Below the pieces are notes generated by a model. It ran no database searches. It was not told the origin of the DNA and saw only the letters and a list, made by a program, of their open reading frames with translations. This document shows, one piece after another, positions 62,563-64,000 of a stretch of 64,000 nt of DNA. Source of the DNA: Saprospiraceae bacterium (GTDB taxonomy: Bacteria; Bacteroidota; Bacteroidia; Chitinophagales; Saprospiraceae). Both the position numbers and the translations under genes were made by a program. Position 1 is the stretch's first letter; each line of letters starts with the position of its first letter. The DNA lies in the NCBI GenBank assembly GCA_016715465.1, contig JADKAA010000029.1:2934854-2998853 (forward strand). The letters are read 5' to 3'.

Positions 62563-62772
62563 ATGCGCACATTATCGGGTAAGGACATCTGTATAATATT
62601 ATCTAATCATGGATTTATTAAGGTAAGACAAAAGGGGGAGTCATGTAATAATGCAATAACTTAAATCGGATTCAACGATAACAGTTCCAGTACCGATGCA
62701 TAGAAATAAAAATTGGAATATTGCATTTCCATAATAAGACAATCGGAACTCACCAAACAGGACTTTGAATGA
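62563..62772 (+). pseudogene. hicA: HicA toxin, frame broken at several points
   Basis: It starts 'MRTLSGKDICIILSNHGFIKVRQKG', typical of HicA. A G5 run (62634-62638) has one G too many; with G4 the catalytic 'GSHVIMQ' follows. Further on, 'DSTITVPVPMHR' and, after more shifts, 'SIIRQSELTKQDFE' with TGA at 62770-62772 complete the family pattern. Either the toxin is inactivated or this stretch is badly sequenced. Confidence 0.8.
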
Positions 62773-64000
62773 TGCTTTGTAACTTAAACATCCATACCAG
62801 GATTTAGAGCCCAAAAAGTGCCAGGTCCTGCGACTTAAGGTAGGCGAAGCCGTTTCACCCTTTAAAAGGCCGCTGGAGCAGACCTGGGGTTGAAACTCAG
62901 GCCGTAAGGGCGATGGCCGGAAAGGTACTGCGGTTTTGGGAGGATCAACTTTTCTACCACCACGGATTTCCCGATCGGAGAAAGCCATCCAGGCAAAGTC
63001 GTAGATTAGAAAATAAGTTTTTTTGGCTGGCATTGAGGGGCGGTGCCGGTGCAGTACTCGTATTTTAAAGCCAGTGCGGGTCACTACCAGGCGGTCGAAA
63101 GTTTCCCTTTGCCCGGAATCTCCCATGTAGGTCGCGGAGATCTCGGTTGCGGGTGCAGGTAGCTGTCGGTTTTTCGGTTATGGAAATGGTATTCTGAGAA
63201 ATGTAATTGAAGGTATTTTACTTTATAGAGCGAATACCTTATCAGGTGCGGCCGAAAAAACAATTTTTTTGGCAAAACAACATGATTTTTTGCATAGCGG
63301 GTTTAGCATAAAGAGGTTAAAACAGGTGATAAAATTAAAGGGTATCCCTAAAGTTTGTCAAGGATGTTTTGGACAGAGGTCATCATGTTAAAAAATAGTT
63401 ATCAGCCTGACTATCGGATAGTAATCGATTACATCGGCCATTACATCAGCTATGTTTAATTACTTGTACTGAAAGGCTTGGACACCTGGTAATCAAGTCA
63501 TAATTTTTTGCAACAAAAACATGATACAGGTTAGTCCATTCCAACACTCGGAACCAAAAGCGGATAAAGTTTAAAATCACGGATGACGATACATCCTATA
63601 GAAAGATCAGCGGGGATAGAAAGGAGTAGAGCGTATTCGAAACCCGCTGTCTCTCTCCATGTGGGGGTGACTCGGCATGCTGGAATGAGTGACAAAATTG
63701 ATTTACCTTTTTCCGTGCAAGCTAGCGGAACTCGCGGCCTGCCGGGTTAGTAAACGAAAAATACCAGTATACCAGAAAAGATTAGCTATCACTAAAAAAG
63801 CGCACTAAAACCGGCAACTTTCCCCGGGGAGGTAACCACACTTAATGAGATGAGCGTCCTGGGAAATTTTGGCAATGCACCATACCGGAAGTACCGAGGC
63901 TGCAGGATATCGATGCGGCAAAAGACCAGACATCTGCCTCAATGGTGGTCAGGTTTACATCAGGATGGCTACTACCCAGCTGATGTGGAAATGGTAAGGT
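62773..64000. other. Right end of window, no recognised gene
   Basis: There is no frame with family features on either strand. The longest (minus, ~62641-63126) overlaps hicA and shows no known motif. 62819-62855 repeats the 62091 segment. Given the density of indels just upstream, genes here may be unreadable. A possible short plus frame from ~63851 runs off the end. Confidence 0.5.
62819..62855 (+). repeat. Diverged ~40-bp repeat (partner at 62091-62131)
   Basis: Both copies contain GCCAGG(g)TCCTGCG, then (a/t)TTAAGGT(c/a)GGCGAAGCC in the same orientation. They flank the hicBA locus at distances of 200 and 46 bases. Confidence 0.6.

Noticed and set aside
62641..63126. 161-codon minus-strand frame at the window end
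   Set aside because: It overlaps the hicA remnant on the other strand, has no known motif and lies in the most error-prone stretch.

Overview
The window reads as a chromosomal segment of a Bacteroidota bacterium, most likely from the Saprospiria/Chitinophagia side of the phylum. This rests on promoter -7 boxes of the TAnnTTTG type, a TonB-dependent receptor with a carboxypeptidase-like leader domain, DUF4292 and DUF4197 proteins, a PorE-like OmpA protein with TPR and WD40-like repeats, a type IX secretion C-terminal signal, and weak Shine-Dalgarno sequences. Most genes are housekeeping. Accessory DNA sits in several gaps between them.

Layout: 0-5.4 kb carries surface and export genes (a broken lipoprotein, a transglutaminase-like/barrel protein, a TonB-dependent receptor). 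5.5-7.9 kb is the most unusual part: a REP-associated transposase (RAYT), then a tandem array of a ~493-bp unit abutting the only tRNA gene (tRNA-Asp). Each unit has a terminator hairpin, a 97-residue GIY-YIG nuclease gene whose stop codon lies in tRNA-Asp-derived sequence, a rearranged tRNA-like fragment and a 42-bp palindrome. 8-15 kb has fumC, a 103-bp minisatellite directly upstream of fumC, a four-helix-bundle protein, uvrA, and a second RAYT among five copies of a 23-bp palindrome. 15-29 kb holds a GT-C glycosyltransferase, rplY, DUF177-rpmF, radC, an alpha-glucan phosphorylase relative, a HAD phosphatase, rnr, rhomboid, an aspartoacylase-like protein, a small lipoprotein and nadE. 29.2-31.2 kb is an IS110 element with a structured non-coding end. 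31-46 kb has dnaX, an E2 acyltransferase, the OmpA/TPR protein, ettA, an envelope operon (TPR-DUF4292-envC), an MBOAT acyltransferase with an SGNH-like partner, and asnS. An IS1182-type element occupies 47.06-48.87 kb. 49-59.8 kb has panC, fabF, rnc, a membrane hydrolase, rpsF-rpsR-rplI, rlmD, an O-antigen-ligase-like gene, two skp/ompH genes and a type IX-exported endonuclease I. The right end carries gltX, a small conserved protein and hicBA, then about 1.2 kb where I recognise nothing.

Caution: at least ten otherwise normal genes (uvrA, radC, dnaX, a TPR gene, the IS1182 transposase three times, panC, fabF, the ligase, skp2, hicA, endA, gltX) are broken by single-base shifts, mostly in short homopolymers. 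Breaks become dense beyond 58.4 kb. This pattern suggests sequence or consensus error, worst at a contig end, more than true pseudogenes. I therefore describe both the broken frames and the product they would give together.
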